DNA of 64,000 nt from contig NC_054082.1 of assembly GCF_017562075.2 (NCBI RefSeq), forward strand, positions 9,935,050-9,999,049, written 5' to 3'. This document shows, piece after piece, positions 53,895 through 64,000 of the stretch (position 1 is the first letter of the stretch; every line of letters starts with the position of its first letter). The DNA is from Anopheles merus. Its lineage: Eukaryota > Arthropoda > Insecta > Diptera > Culicidae. The notes below the pieces were generated by a model. It did no database searches. It saw nothing but the letters and a program-made list of their open reading frames with translations, and was not told the origin of the DNA. Position numbers and translations under genes: made by a program.

Positions 53895-54445
53895 CTATCC
53901 CCGTGCATCAACGAAGGCAGATTCGCCGGCGACGGGGAAAGCGCATACATACCCATCGACCTTGGTTGTGCACTCCTGCTCATCCCATTTACCCCGGTTG
54001 GGTTTATCCCAGTTGCCAACGGTAAGACAGCTCTGTCCCCGACTAATGTTGTTCAGCTCGTCGTGATAGAAGTTCCTGTAGCCACGGTGCTCAAACTCTT
54101 TGTTCAACCCGATCCACATCCAACGACCATCGCGCCCGATGGCCGTACCTCCAGCGTAATAGACGGCCGTTTGGTTCCGTGCTTTGGCCATCGCTTTCTC
54201 CACCAGGGCCTGCTCGGCCGGAGATTCGATCGATGCCAAATATCCACCGTCAATGTTACACTCTTGCCACGACTCGAAGAAGTTGAGGGGATACAAAAAC
54301 GCGACATACACCTGCTGTGAATGGGCTGCACCGAATGGGGGCTGTGCACATTTTAAGCCAATTTCTTCACACTTTAATTACCATCGATGCTACTCAGCGC
54401 CAGGAGCACCACACACAGCCTGAAAAGGAGCGCTTTGCCTACCAT
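53895..54445 (-). CDS. Secreted C-type lectin 3 (atypical ELN motif), 164 aa, two exons
   Basis: Third member of the array. Exon 1 is 54445-54382, again exactly 64 bases and phase 1; exon 2 is 54325-53895. The intron is only 56 bases (GTAATT ... GGTGCAG). I chose this acceptor because it alone keeps the frame and gives ...SSID-A-HSQQVYVAF; the AG 16 bases upstream would leave a 40-base intron and the wrong phase. Signal peptide about residues 1-21. Domain landmarks are FFESWQEC with Cys44, GGYLASIES, GRWMWIGLN, ELN at 111-113 where EPN or QPD is expected, Cys121, WDE at 135-137, Cys140 and Cys149. Disulfide Cys are all present, so the fold should be kept, but the cis-Pro needed for normal sugar coordination is replaced by Leu. 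A 13-residue tail follows the domain. No TATA box is visible upstream. Confidence 0.88.
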
Positions 54446-55574
54446 AATTGTTACTTGCACCGAGACACCACACTTTCACGTGTATGTGGTAGGCAAAAGC
54501 ATTTCGGATCTTCACTGTACCCTGCTGCACAACGATCGCAGATCCTCTGTTGACGCAGATGGTGTTACATATGCCAAATATACACGTTTGCAAATAAAGC
54601 TTTCAACAGTTTGGCAAGGCTAATATTGAATAGGAATCGTCCCTGAAGCTTTTGGTTACAGTCAATAAAGCTAATTTCAATTACATAAACCATTGAATTT
54701 GTAAGCAAATTTGCTTACTAATTTCCATATGCATATATCCAAACAAGCATGCAGCATGATTTGTTCGCTAGCTTACAGACAAAACGGAACCTTAACGCAA
54801 CGCTACACATCTGTTTCAACGGAAAGCTTTCGAAGCCGCCACTTGCTCAAACAAACGTTTCTGCTGCGCGTCTGGAAAGAAGTTGCGATTGACGTCAATC
54901 GCTATTCAAACTACACTTGTTTAAAGTGAACTGAAAAAAACCCCTACCCGAACTGATTACATTTCTCAAACCCTCTGGTCTGGAAGTGATTGTTTGTTTG
55001 TACCAAATGGCTTATCGGAGAAGAAAATTACACTACACAAATATTGTTGTCATTAAATGGTACACACTGAACACTTGCAGTTGTATACTTGAAATTGAAA
55101 GTGAATGTTGAATTGCGCGGGGAATGCTATTCAATAACTTACTAAATTGATTCATAGCAATTCAATCCATTTCATTAATCATTTCCATTCGTTCAATATT
55201 TCTTTCATTGAGGAATGATCAACTAAAGTTGGTAAACAAGCTGTCCATTTTGCGACGATTTTTGCCACTCATTTGGATTCACACATACACCTTAGTTTTC
55301 ACTTATTTGGCACCCTCCCCTCTCCAAGGTTCAATGCCGCTGCAAACCAGCGGGCAAGCTACAACATCAATGAATAAAGCGAAGAAATCCCCATCAGCAA
55401 CACTACCACACACTAGCCAACCGTGTATTGCAGCAAAATAATTAACGTTGCAGCTTCTTCGGGAAACCTGACACTATCCAAACCACCCGGGCGCGGACCC
55501 ACGGAACTACTCCCGGGGAAGAAAGTCACTCGCCGTAATGGCCGCACGGTTCACCATTGCACCGACTTGCTCTA

Positions 55575-55601
<27 letters not shown>
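55575..55601. repeat. (CAG)n trinucleotide repeat
   Basis: Nine units; no supported gene around it, so probably non-coding. Confidence 0.95.
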
Positions 55602-55606
<5 letters not shown>

Positions 55607-56060
55607 GCCGCCGTCCTAATGAGCTACGTGGCGGTCGCCTGTATTGGGAGTAATTTATTTTGAGCAGAAAATTCCAGGTGACCATTAAACTAATTAAACG
55701 GTATCCAGGCGCTGCAGCAGCTCTTGTTGTGCAGCTAGCCCGTGCTAGCTAGGTCTGCTGTCAAGGATGGCGCACAAGAAGGATGTGCAGCGACACACTG
55801 TCCCATTCATTCCGTGACACACTCGAGCGACCTTTTTCACTTCCCTTTTTCATCCACCTTATCTCGTGCTCCAGCGAGATTATGGAGCATTTCGCATTTG
55901 GTTTGTTGTCTTTTTTTTGTTGCTTTTTCGCTTATCCGTTCCTTCCGGCCACAACGTCGCATCCTGTTTATCTATCCGAAAGCGTAAAGAAGTGCTTTCT
56001 TTCACAGCACGCAATAGCTGACACTTGCACTATAGAACGCTGATACAGCACTCACTTCAA

Positions 56061-56069
56061 GAGAGAGAG

Positions 56070-56114
<45 letters not shown>
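56061..56114. repeat. (GA)n-rich microsatellite
   Basis: GA dinucleotides with a few AAAG interruptions, about 240 bp left of the foldback MITE. Confidence 0.95.
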
Positions 56115-56354
56115 TCCAACGAAAAGGTGGCAATTTTCGCGTTAAGCACTTGTGTATGGTCAAAGTGTCATATTTTCATGGCTTCGTGCTTCAGCAGCGC
56201 TAGTCGGCGCAGTGTTTGGTTTGCTCCACCCGTTTGCTGACTTTATCATTCTTTCCGGTGGTCAAACACAGAGGTAAGACGAGATAGAAATCGTGTCTGG
56301 TCAGCAAAAGGAGGCAAGTAGTCGTTTCCCTTGTTTTTTTTTTCTTAAACAGTA

Positions 56355-56708
56355 AAGGCCGGGCTACATTGATCGTACTCCGTGGTGTAATTTTATATTC
56401 ACTAGCGCATCTGGCGGCGGCTGACCGAAGCATTTTGCCAAACAATTTGGAGCCGTTCCAGAAAATATGTTATTTTTCCATGTTTTTCACTTTAACTGGA
56501 CTGAGAAAGCTTTGTAATTGATACATAAACATGTTGTGCAAGTATTTCAGCCATTTTCGCGTCAAAAAACGATGAAAAAACTACTTAATTTTGAGATCCG
56601 GCACGACCATTCCCTCGATGACCAAAAAAAGCTTCCACCAGCCGCCGCCAGATGCGCTAGTGAAAATCAAAATTACACTACGGAGTACGATCAATGTAGC
56701 CCGGCCTT
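56355..56708. mobile_element. MITE/foldback element with ~70-bp terminal inverted repeats
   Basis: The left arm 56355-56423 begins AAGGCCGGGCTACATTGATC and the right arm 56708-56639, read on the opposite strand, is nearly identical over about 70 bases with a few mismatches and one single-base gap; both arms end in CTGGCGGCGGCTG. The interior of about 215 bases has no recognisable gene. The left flank has TA (56353-56354) where the right flank has AA, so a TA target duplication is possible but not clean. Superfamily not assigned. A transcript would fold into a long hairpin. Confidence 0.72.
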
Positions 56709-59700
56709 AATGCAACCTTGCACTGTGTTGCAACGAAACTTGTTGGTGAGGTGATGAAAAAATTCGAACACAAAAAAATTAACAGACGAAAACTTTACCC
56801 TCTTTGTTTGTCCGACATGGGAAGCGACTATAAGGAAAATACAATACACAACTGTGGAAAGCTAACTGAATTTCTTGATTTATGTTGGACCATCTTTGGC
56901 TTGAGCGCGATGGATAAATAAAACAATGACCCTCATGACCCCGGTCATGCTGACTGCTTCGCTTCGAAGCAGGTACCTTGTGCTGGTGTTAATATTTTAT
57001 CACCGCATCCCCGTAACAGACACATAAATTAGCTCGGTTCTGCGGATTGCACCAAGGATTGCAGCCTCGCTATCGAATAAATCAAGGTATACGGTTTATC
57101 AATTACACGCAAAGAACATGGGTTGTTTGTGTGGCGGATGGTAGCATAATCGGTATTTTTTCTATGCTACAAGAAACATTATCCCATCATTGCAATTGCA
57201 GGGAAATATATATATTTTTTAAATAAATATAATGAAGTATTACAGCATTTGCAGTGCCTCATCATGAGTTTTGGACATATTGAACAGATATTTAAACCGG
57301 TTTTCAAATAGTTTTTAACAATAACAAATGAATAATAGTAGCAGAACGATAACAAAGAGCTGTAAAATGTCAACTATTCGAGGACAACAGTAAAAGTTGT
57401 TCAAATTAATTAGCTGTTCATGAATCATGTACGATTGATACCAAAGGAAGTAATGTTACCAATATTAAAATTTGTTAATATTTTTAACACGTGTCAGGCA
57501 AACTTAATGCTGTGCAAAAATAGCATACAAATGCAAATCAACATCTTCCCTCTTTGAACAGTGCAGACAGTTCATACATAAATACAACACACACATCTCG
57601 CCCAACAAGCCCTCGTCATAGTACAGCCAGTTTGGCATCATAAAAATGCCCATTTATTTTCTTTAGCGCACATTATTGCCACTTCTGCCAGTGGCCCCTC
57701 ACCACCTCCACAGCCCCCTTGCCAGTGGAGTGGAGTTTCACTTTTAATCAACATTTACCAGCGCCAGCACACACACCCCGAAACCTGTTGAGAGACGTCT
57801 TCAACAGTGCAAAACGGCTGCAAAAATTCATCAAAAGGTTAAGCCCATCGCTGGCACGCTGGCCAGGCAGAGGGCTTCCGGGAGTACAGCAAAAGCACAC
57901 CAGGTTTCCGGTGGCCAATCCAGCCCGACCGACGGTGCCTTCGCACGTCAGCTTAATGCTTCAATTTTCGCCTTCCATCACGAACGCGAGCCACCAGTTG
58001 GTGTCAGGGTGATGTCCTTGCTGTACCCTTACCAGTCAACCAGTACGAAATGGCGTCACCATTTTAACTCAATGTACAATACAAACATCCCACACACAAA
58101 CACACTCTAGAACGTGTAGGAAAAGATGGAACGAGATGGGAACCGCCAAGCGCCCGTTATGAAATGGAGACGCATGGTACTTCCATCTCCGGCAACAGCA
58201 AACGGGCGTTCGCTTTTTTTTCTGTTCATCCCACTGGAATTCTTTCTCGAATGATGAAGTAGTAAGTTGCTGACGAACGGGATGGTCACGGGAATTGGGA
58301 ACAACAACATCCTAAAAAATACGGACACCAAGCGCCCGCGGTTCGTTTGTGGTAGAGAGTGGAGCAACTAATAAAATTTACCCCACGAAAATCCTTACGA
58401 ATCGTTATGCACTATGTTTGCGGTTGCCGTGCGGGGTAGGTTTTCAAGTTTCTCTTATCGTTTGCTTTTTTTTACCTTCTCGCCCTTCACACCCAACAAT
58501 CATCGCTTCGCCCTTTTTCGTATCGCGCTGCAAAGCATACCGCGAATCGCAATAGCACTTGCGTTGGGTCCAGGGTGTTGGAAACAACAAAAAAAAAACG
58601 CTTCGACGCCTGTGCTCGAGGAAATTTATGACATCAACAACATAATATCACTTTGTCCTCAGACAGACACACACACATGCACACACATGCACACTTGCAC
58701 AAAGCCTTGGTTGGGAATTTATGTGTGCTTCCGGTGGTATCACCCTCACTGCAAGCCAATTTGCCACCTTTCGCCCTTTCCCCCATTCGGTTGTGGTATT
58801 TTCCACCTCACCTTTGGCCGCTTTTGCAGATGAAAGTGGATGCAATTTCATTCCTCTCCAAATCGTGCTTGGCAATCGAAAACAATCACCAAACAGACAC
58901 CCATACACATTTTCTCCGGAAGAAGGCACCTGGTTACACATGCAAAAACGTTCGCTAGAGGACGGAGGACGATGACTGGGTAAAATGATAAGACCGACAC
59001 AGTATACTGCCGATTATCACACACACACACACGAACACACAAATGCTAGCAAGGATCGCATTTCGAAAAACACAACACCTCAAATAAAGCTATAAGAGTT
59101 CCGTGCGGGCGCACAAGCACGAGCCCAGAAACGACCCAGAACGGCACCCAACAAACCCCAATTTTGTTCACCACCAGCAGCGCAAGATTACGGCGAACAA
59201 CAGTAATAACTGGGGTTGGCTTAGCAACAACAAGAACACACACACACACACACAAAACGCATTCCAGCCCACATAATCCCACACCAACACAGCCAGGTCA
59301 GCGCAGAACACATTGGATAAATATTGGCACTAAAATGCACGCTGCGCTGGAATGTGGCCGGGAAGCTGGGGAACAAGGAAATCATCCTGCCGTCGTCCGC
59401 CCGGTTGGTTTTGCCAGCAGTCGAAGGCCACTGGCTGATCGTTCTAAAATTTTCACCCCCAAACAAAAAACGTGAAAAAAATAACAACTCCCGGTCTCAA
59501 TTACTGCACAGCTCGCAGTGCGCTTGGGTGGTCTGTCTCGGATAGCTACGGATTCCGCTGCAACTCTGTGTGGTTGTGTGTATGTGTGTGTGTGCTTGGA
59601 AGGAATATTTTGTAAGTGTGCACACAAAACCATTGCACACAGTGGCAGCAAACGGTAGCACCGCCATTGTAATGATCATAAAATTTCAGTAAATATTTCA

Positions 59701-59716
59701 ATTTCCGGTTTTTATT

Positions 59717-59791
<75 letters not shown>

Positions 59792-60141
59792 CACACACAT
59801 TGAATGCTGAAGAGACTGGGAAAAGAGATGGCGGGTTGGGTTCGGCGTATGGCCTAACCGCAAGCACGTTAGCGTTTTAATGTTTCTTCGTAGCGTTGGT
59901 TCGTTAGTTTTGTTTCATTTTATGCTGCCGCTTTGTTTGCATTTGAGCACTGCACTATTTTACAGGATCAAGCATAACAAGGTTGAACGCGCGAAGTGGG
60001 AAACGTTGTTTGATAATGGAAAAGATGAGCGAAGGGGCTTCCGAAGCTAGACCGTGCAGTAGTTGGGCTCCAGACTACGCACGATTTTTCCAAGATCGTG
60101 CGAACGACTTTACTGTAGACAACCTTAATGCACATATGGTT
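56709..60141. other. No gene recognised
   Basis: AT-rich near 57180-57500, then CA-rich. Contains CA arrays at 59235-59254 and 59718-59787. No frame shows recognisable protein sequence. Confidence 0.5.
59718..59787. repeat. (CA)n microsatellite, 70 bp
   Basis: Uninterrupted CA dinucleotides; likely highly polymorphic. Confidence 0.97.
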
Positions 60142-60154
60142 GCGAAATTAATTA
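60142..60154. repeat. Target-site duplication, 3' side of the non-LTR fragment
   Basis: GCGAAATTAATTA, identical to 60862-60874. It abuts the TAAG tail of the minus-strand element. Confidence 0.85.
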
Positions 60155-60861
60155 CTTACTTACTTATCCGGCGCTACAACCGCTTTGCGGTCTTGGCCTG
60201 CCTCAGGAGTGTCGGAAACCGCACATGATCTCGCGCCTTGATACACCGGTGCCTGGCGAGCTTGATTCGCTGCAGCTTGATACAGTGAGGTCGCCGTACT
60301 TCTTGTATAGCCCGTCATTATAGCGGCTCCTCCGTTGTCCTTCCACACATACGGGGCCAAGTATCCTTCTGAGCGTCTTCCTCTCGAACGCGGCTAAGAG
60401 GGTTTCGTCAGCTTTGGACAGTGTAGATGTCTCAGAGGCGTATGTGAGTACCGGTACTATATAGGTACTATATAGTCCCAGCTTCGTCCGTCGCGACAGA
60501 TTCTTTGAGGTGAACTGATTTATCAGGCTGTAGAATGACCGGTTGGCAGCCAGCATCCTTGCACGCAACTCATCTTCCATGCTATTGTCATTGCTGACCT
60601 TTGACCCAAGATAGGTGAATTCTGGGACGACTTCATAAGTGCGTTCATAAGTGTCTTTGCCTCGTTTATCTGCAATCCAAGGCTCTCTGCCGCCTGCTTG
60701 ATCCCTTGGTAGGCTTCTGCTACATAGGAGAGCCGCAGACCAATGATGTCTATATTATCAGCGTATGCCAGGATCTGGATTGACTTATAGAAGATGATTC
60801 CCGAAGTCTCCACCCTCGAGCGGATGACTCTGTCAAGCGCCAAGTTAGAATTAGTTAGTTA
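60155..60861 (-). mobile_element. 5'-truncated non-LTR retrotransposon fragment (dead reverse transcriptase)
   Basis: Minus-strand translation in two frames shows the C-terminal part of a LINE reverse transcriptase. The 60843-60523 frame contains FYKSIQILAYADNIDIIG and EAYQGIKQAAESLGLQINEAKT. The frame ending at 60203 contains EFTYLGSKVSND, then MLAANRSFYSL, KLGLYSTYIVPVLTYASE and AFERKTLRRILGP. The frames switch near 60630-60655. The catalytic YADD is YADN (Asp to Asn, base 60756), so the copy is inactive. Downstream of LTV (about 60280) the usual C-terminal domain is missing, suggesting an internal deletion. The 3' end has a short TAAG repeat tail next to 60155. Both sides carry the same 13 bases. 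Clade not assigned. Confidence 0.88.
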
Positions 60862-60874
60862 GCGAAATTAATTA
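60862..60874. repeat. Target-site duplication, 5' side of the non-LTR fragment
   Basis: GCGAAATTAATTA, identical to 60142-60154. Between it and the truncated element lies a short filler rich in TTAGTTAG (about 60846-60861), common at 5' ends made by target-primed reverse transcription. Confidence 0.85.
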
Positions 60875-62834
60875 GTTGTCCAGATAATTCCCGCAAGTAG
60901 TTGGTTTCCTCTGGCTACAACGTCATCGATGTTGCTGTTCAAAACTGCAAACTTCAGTCTAGAAGAATGCCCACGTCTTTGACGTAATTGTGTCGATTAA
61001 CTGCGATGCCGTCTATGAAGGAGGTTGCAGTGATTGGGTCGCTTGCATGGACAAAGGGACACACAAAAGCATTTCTCAGAGAAGCGGGCCAATATTGCTT
61101 CCTTATGACATTCCTGAGCTGCTGACTATTTCTAGCGAACAGCGAAGTCCTAGCTTATCTAGTTTAGCAAGAAGAGTTGCGTGCAGTAGAGAATCGAAAG
61201 ATCAAATAGCTTCTATGATTTCATTTATGATTTACGTACTATCCCAAACTATGCTTTTTTTGAATAATGATTAAAAGCTATGTTAAAAATAATAAAATAA
61301 TAACAAGTTTCTTTGTTTTGACTGTTTCGTCTAATCCATGCTCATATCACCCAAGCTCCCCGGCTGAACCATTTGAATTGCCACATCGCCGGCCACAACG
61401 CTCTTTGCTCACGCACATTATCACAAGCTATCGTTCCCATTGCATCTCTCCATGCAGCCAGATTAACAGTCCCATGTTCTTTGCCAACTTCAATTGCACC
61501 CGCTCGTCTCAGTTGTGGTCAGTTTTATGGAACGGTTTATGGAGAGCGAAACACCGGGGCGAGAGAGACGAAAACGTGATGCAATCCTACCAACTTGCTG
61601 CTGTCCCGGGTACGATAGAGCTAAATACAAAACAACATCCAAACAAGTGAACCAAAAAAACACCCACACACCCACACAGATAACTTCCAAAAGCAACCGA
61701 CGAGTGCAGCGAAGGGACAATCCACTGAACGGAACAAATCTCCCGCAACGCTTTTCGGAAGGATAGTTTTATTTACATTCTAAACTTTTCCATTTGGCGG
61801 TAGCGAACCCAACCGCTTCATCCTTTTCCTTTCCTTCCCCACCCCTTTTTTTCATTGCAATTCGTCTGAACCGTGTTCAGCTGTTGGTTGGCTACGGTTT
61901 TTTTTATACATTTGCTTTACCTCCCATTCCAATTCGGTTTACATCACCCTCCCAAAACGGCACAACTTTACCGGTGGAAGTTTCTTCGAGCTGTTCTGCT
62001 CCCTCGTGCATCGTGTACCATAAAGAGGTGGCGGCGGTGCCACTGTGTTTCATTCTCCACCGTGATAATGAGATATGATGCTGTGAGAAGAAGCCTGCGG
62101 GAGGTAAGGAAAAAAGCGAATAAAATGACATTCCCCCCCCCCCACCCCTCATTCCCGGTTCACTGTGGAGCTGTTTTTCTTCCGTTGTTTTGCATTTAAA
62201 TTTGTCACACCACGAGTCCAACTAATAAGCGGTCTTATATTACCAGTTACCACCCCCTTGTGCACCCCACTCTCGGTCTGCTTGATCGAGCAAATTGGGG
62301 TTGTCTGCTTGAATGGAGAGGAAGCCAAAAAAAAAAGGCGAAGGAAAAACAACTCTCGCCACAGACAAAAAAGCTCTCAAAAAGCTCACCATACCCGGGT
62401 AGTGGAGAGGGGAGTAATCGTAATCGTAGCAGGCGGAAGAAACAAAAGCCGAATCTCCACACCCAGCGCTAGCAAGAAACTAAATGGCCTCAGATGTAAG
62501 GCCCACCCCTGCGCCCGATTTGCCACCCAAGCCACCCAACAGGATATGGAAAATGACGATCAGCACGATGTTAGTAGGCAACCACCGCCCACAAAGATCT
62601 GGCCCAAGAAAGTGCTTGGTGCTTTCACTGCTGTACCCCATATCCCCCCAGCCCTGCTCCACATCCCCACCTTTTTGGTCGTGGTAAAACGCGAAAAGTT
62701 TTCCAATAAATTTTATTTTTAATTAATTTTAAATTCAGTGGTAATTTTTGTGGCATTAATTTCACAGATTTCCCACACACAGACACAGCTGTTCGCCACA
62801 CCACGGAAGCGAATGTTCTATTCTATGCGTGTGG

Positions 62835-62934
<100 letters not shown>

Positions 62935-63573
62935 GGCGTTATTTTTCCTTCTTCTTCTTCTTCTGCGAGAGATTGGAAGAATGAAGTGGTTGGAACGCGG
63001 TCTGAGCAACGTCGGCCAGCGCTCCCCGGCATGTCCTGCTGGGCGCGTCCCTCAGCGTGGGGCGAAACGGTTATGCTTCGAAAATTGGTAAAACCTTGCG
63101 TAAAGCCACGGTCGAAAACCACGACCGTCGTGCGGACCTCCCGATGTGCGGGGCGTTGTTCGAGGCTTATGATAAAAATTTCTTTACCGAGCTTCTGTCG
63201 GGCGGAAGGTGAGTGAACCACAACGAACCGCCAACCGATGGACGATGGAGGTGCCAGCCACAGGTACGGGGGTACGGGTACGGTACGGATGATCATGCCG
63301 TACGATGATGTATTTTTTTTTTTTTTCACTCTGCCCACTACGGAGGACCCCACGGGGCACGGGTGTGGTATGAAAAGTAGCATCGTGTAACAAATGTCCG
63401 ACGTCCGCGGGCGAACAGAACAGCGTACAACAGCAACAACAACAACTACAAAAAGAACATTGCTCCGACATGAAGTAACATTTTCACCCGGCTGAAGCCG
63501 TCCCGTTGCGTTAGCTTCAATTTTGGAAGCCGCCATTAAACTCATGTTGATGTCCAAAAATTAACGATAAAGC

Positions 63574-63599
63574 CACACACACACACACACACACACACA
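63574..63599. repeat. (CA)n microsatellite
   Basis: Thirteen CA units. Confidence 0.95.
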
Positions 63600-64000
63600 G
63601 CACAGCGCAGCGCGTGTTGGTGTTAGATTGAGGAGGAGAACGTTGACGGAGCGGAGCAAATACGCGAAAATGTAGCACAGAACAGTGAAAAACACTTTCC
63701 AACACGTTCGGCGTTGTACGATGGCGCTCTGTGCGAGCCCGATCGTGATGGATGTGGCCTTCCTGCTTAGTCTTCTTTTTTTTTTGTTTGGCTTTGTGCG
63801 GGCTACCGGAAGTTGGACTTTAATTTCGACTTGCTCCCGGGGTGTCCTTCTCTGTGCGTTCGTTGAGGGAATTTAAAAAGTTTCACCTAGGCGAAAATAA
63901 ACGACCGGGAACACAACAACAATTTCGCCACCGCCGCCATGATCGATGTGGCTGACAGGGACAGGGCCTTACATTTGTCCAAATTTATTTTCTACACGCG

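Larger units (their letters stand above)
54446..56354. other. Upstream of lectin 3, no gene recognised
   Basis: No TATA box in the first 100 bases upstream of lectin 3 and no additional lectin copy in any frame. Contains a CAG run (55575-55601) and a GA-rich array (56061-56114). Confidence 0.5.

Noticed and set aside
54326..54381. Lectin 3 as a pseudogene because no simple long frame links signal peptide and domain
   Set aside because: A 56-base intron with an in-frame GCAG acceptor restores the same 64-base first exon and phase seen in the two paralogues.
58126..58215. Imperfect inverted repeat with CGCCCGTT/AACGGGCG
   Set aside because: The stem is short and interrupted, with no target duplication; could be chance.

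Overview
The window looks like nuclear DNA from an anopheline mosquito. The evidence is indirect: a very GC-rich, intronless coding block set in much poorer sequence, tiny phase-1 introns of 56-83 bases, dense dinucleotide microsatellites, hAT-type MITEs, a short insect-type non-LTR fragment, and a tandem array of short secreted C-type lectins of the kind expanded in mosquito immunity. Genus is inference; no species-diagnostic marker was seen. The window is gene-poor, with four convincing protein-coding genes, and almost all other open frames are chance frames.

Layout. 1-38,250: about 38 kb with no coding region I can support, probably intergenic and/or a very long 5' intron. It holds microsatellites, one hAT-like MITE candidate (9205-9457), several short perfect hairpins, and a promoter-like segment near 8.07-8.53 kb (CT-rich run, initiator-like TCAGT, then a GTAAGC donor-like site). 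38,254-40,219: probable 5' leader of the main gene. 40,220-41,854: an intronless FAM20C-type secretory-pathway protein kinase (544 aa), whose TAG stop is followed by another 70 open, GC3-rich codons in the same frame (to 42,067), a good candidate for stop-codon readthrough. 42,068 to about 44,650: probable long 3' UTR with several AATAAA signals.

49,946-54,445: three head-to-tail minus-strand genes for short secreted C-type lectins (161, 155 and 164 aa). Each has a 64-base first exon encoding the signal peptide and a phase-1 intron, so they arose by tandem duplication. The sugar-selectivity motif differs in each: QPD (galactose type), EPN (mannose type) and ELN (atypical). The first two share a TATA box and an initiator-like TCACA at the same spacing; the third has no visible TATA box.

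54.4-64 kb: no supported host gene. It carries a MITE with ~70-bp terminal inverted repeats (56,355-56,708), a 707-bp 5'-truncated non-LTR retrotransposon fragment bounded by a perfect 13-bp target-site duplication (60,142-60,874), and the longest CA/GT arrays. A 212-bp hAT MITE with near-perfect 8-bp target duplications lies between lectin genes 1 and 2. The kinase and the lectins all enter the secretory pathway, but nothing in the sequence links them functionally. I see no evidence of a wholly new multi-gene system; the best leads are the FAM20C C-terminal extension and the diversification of the lectin array.
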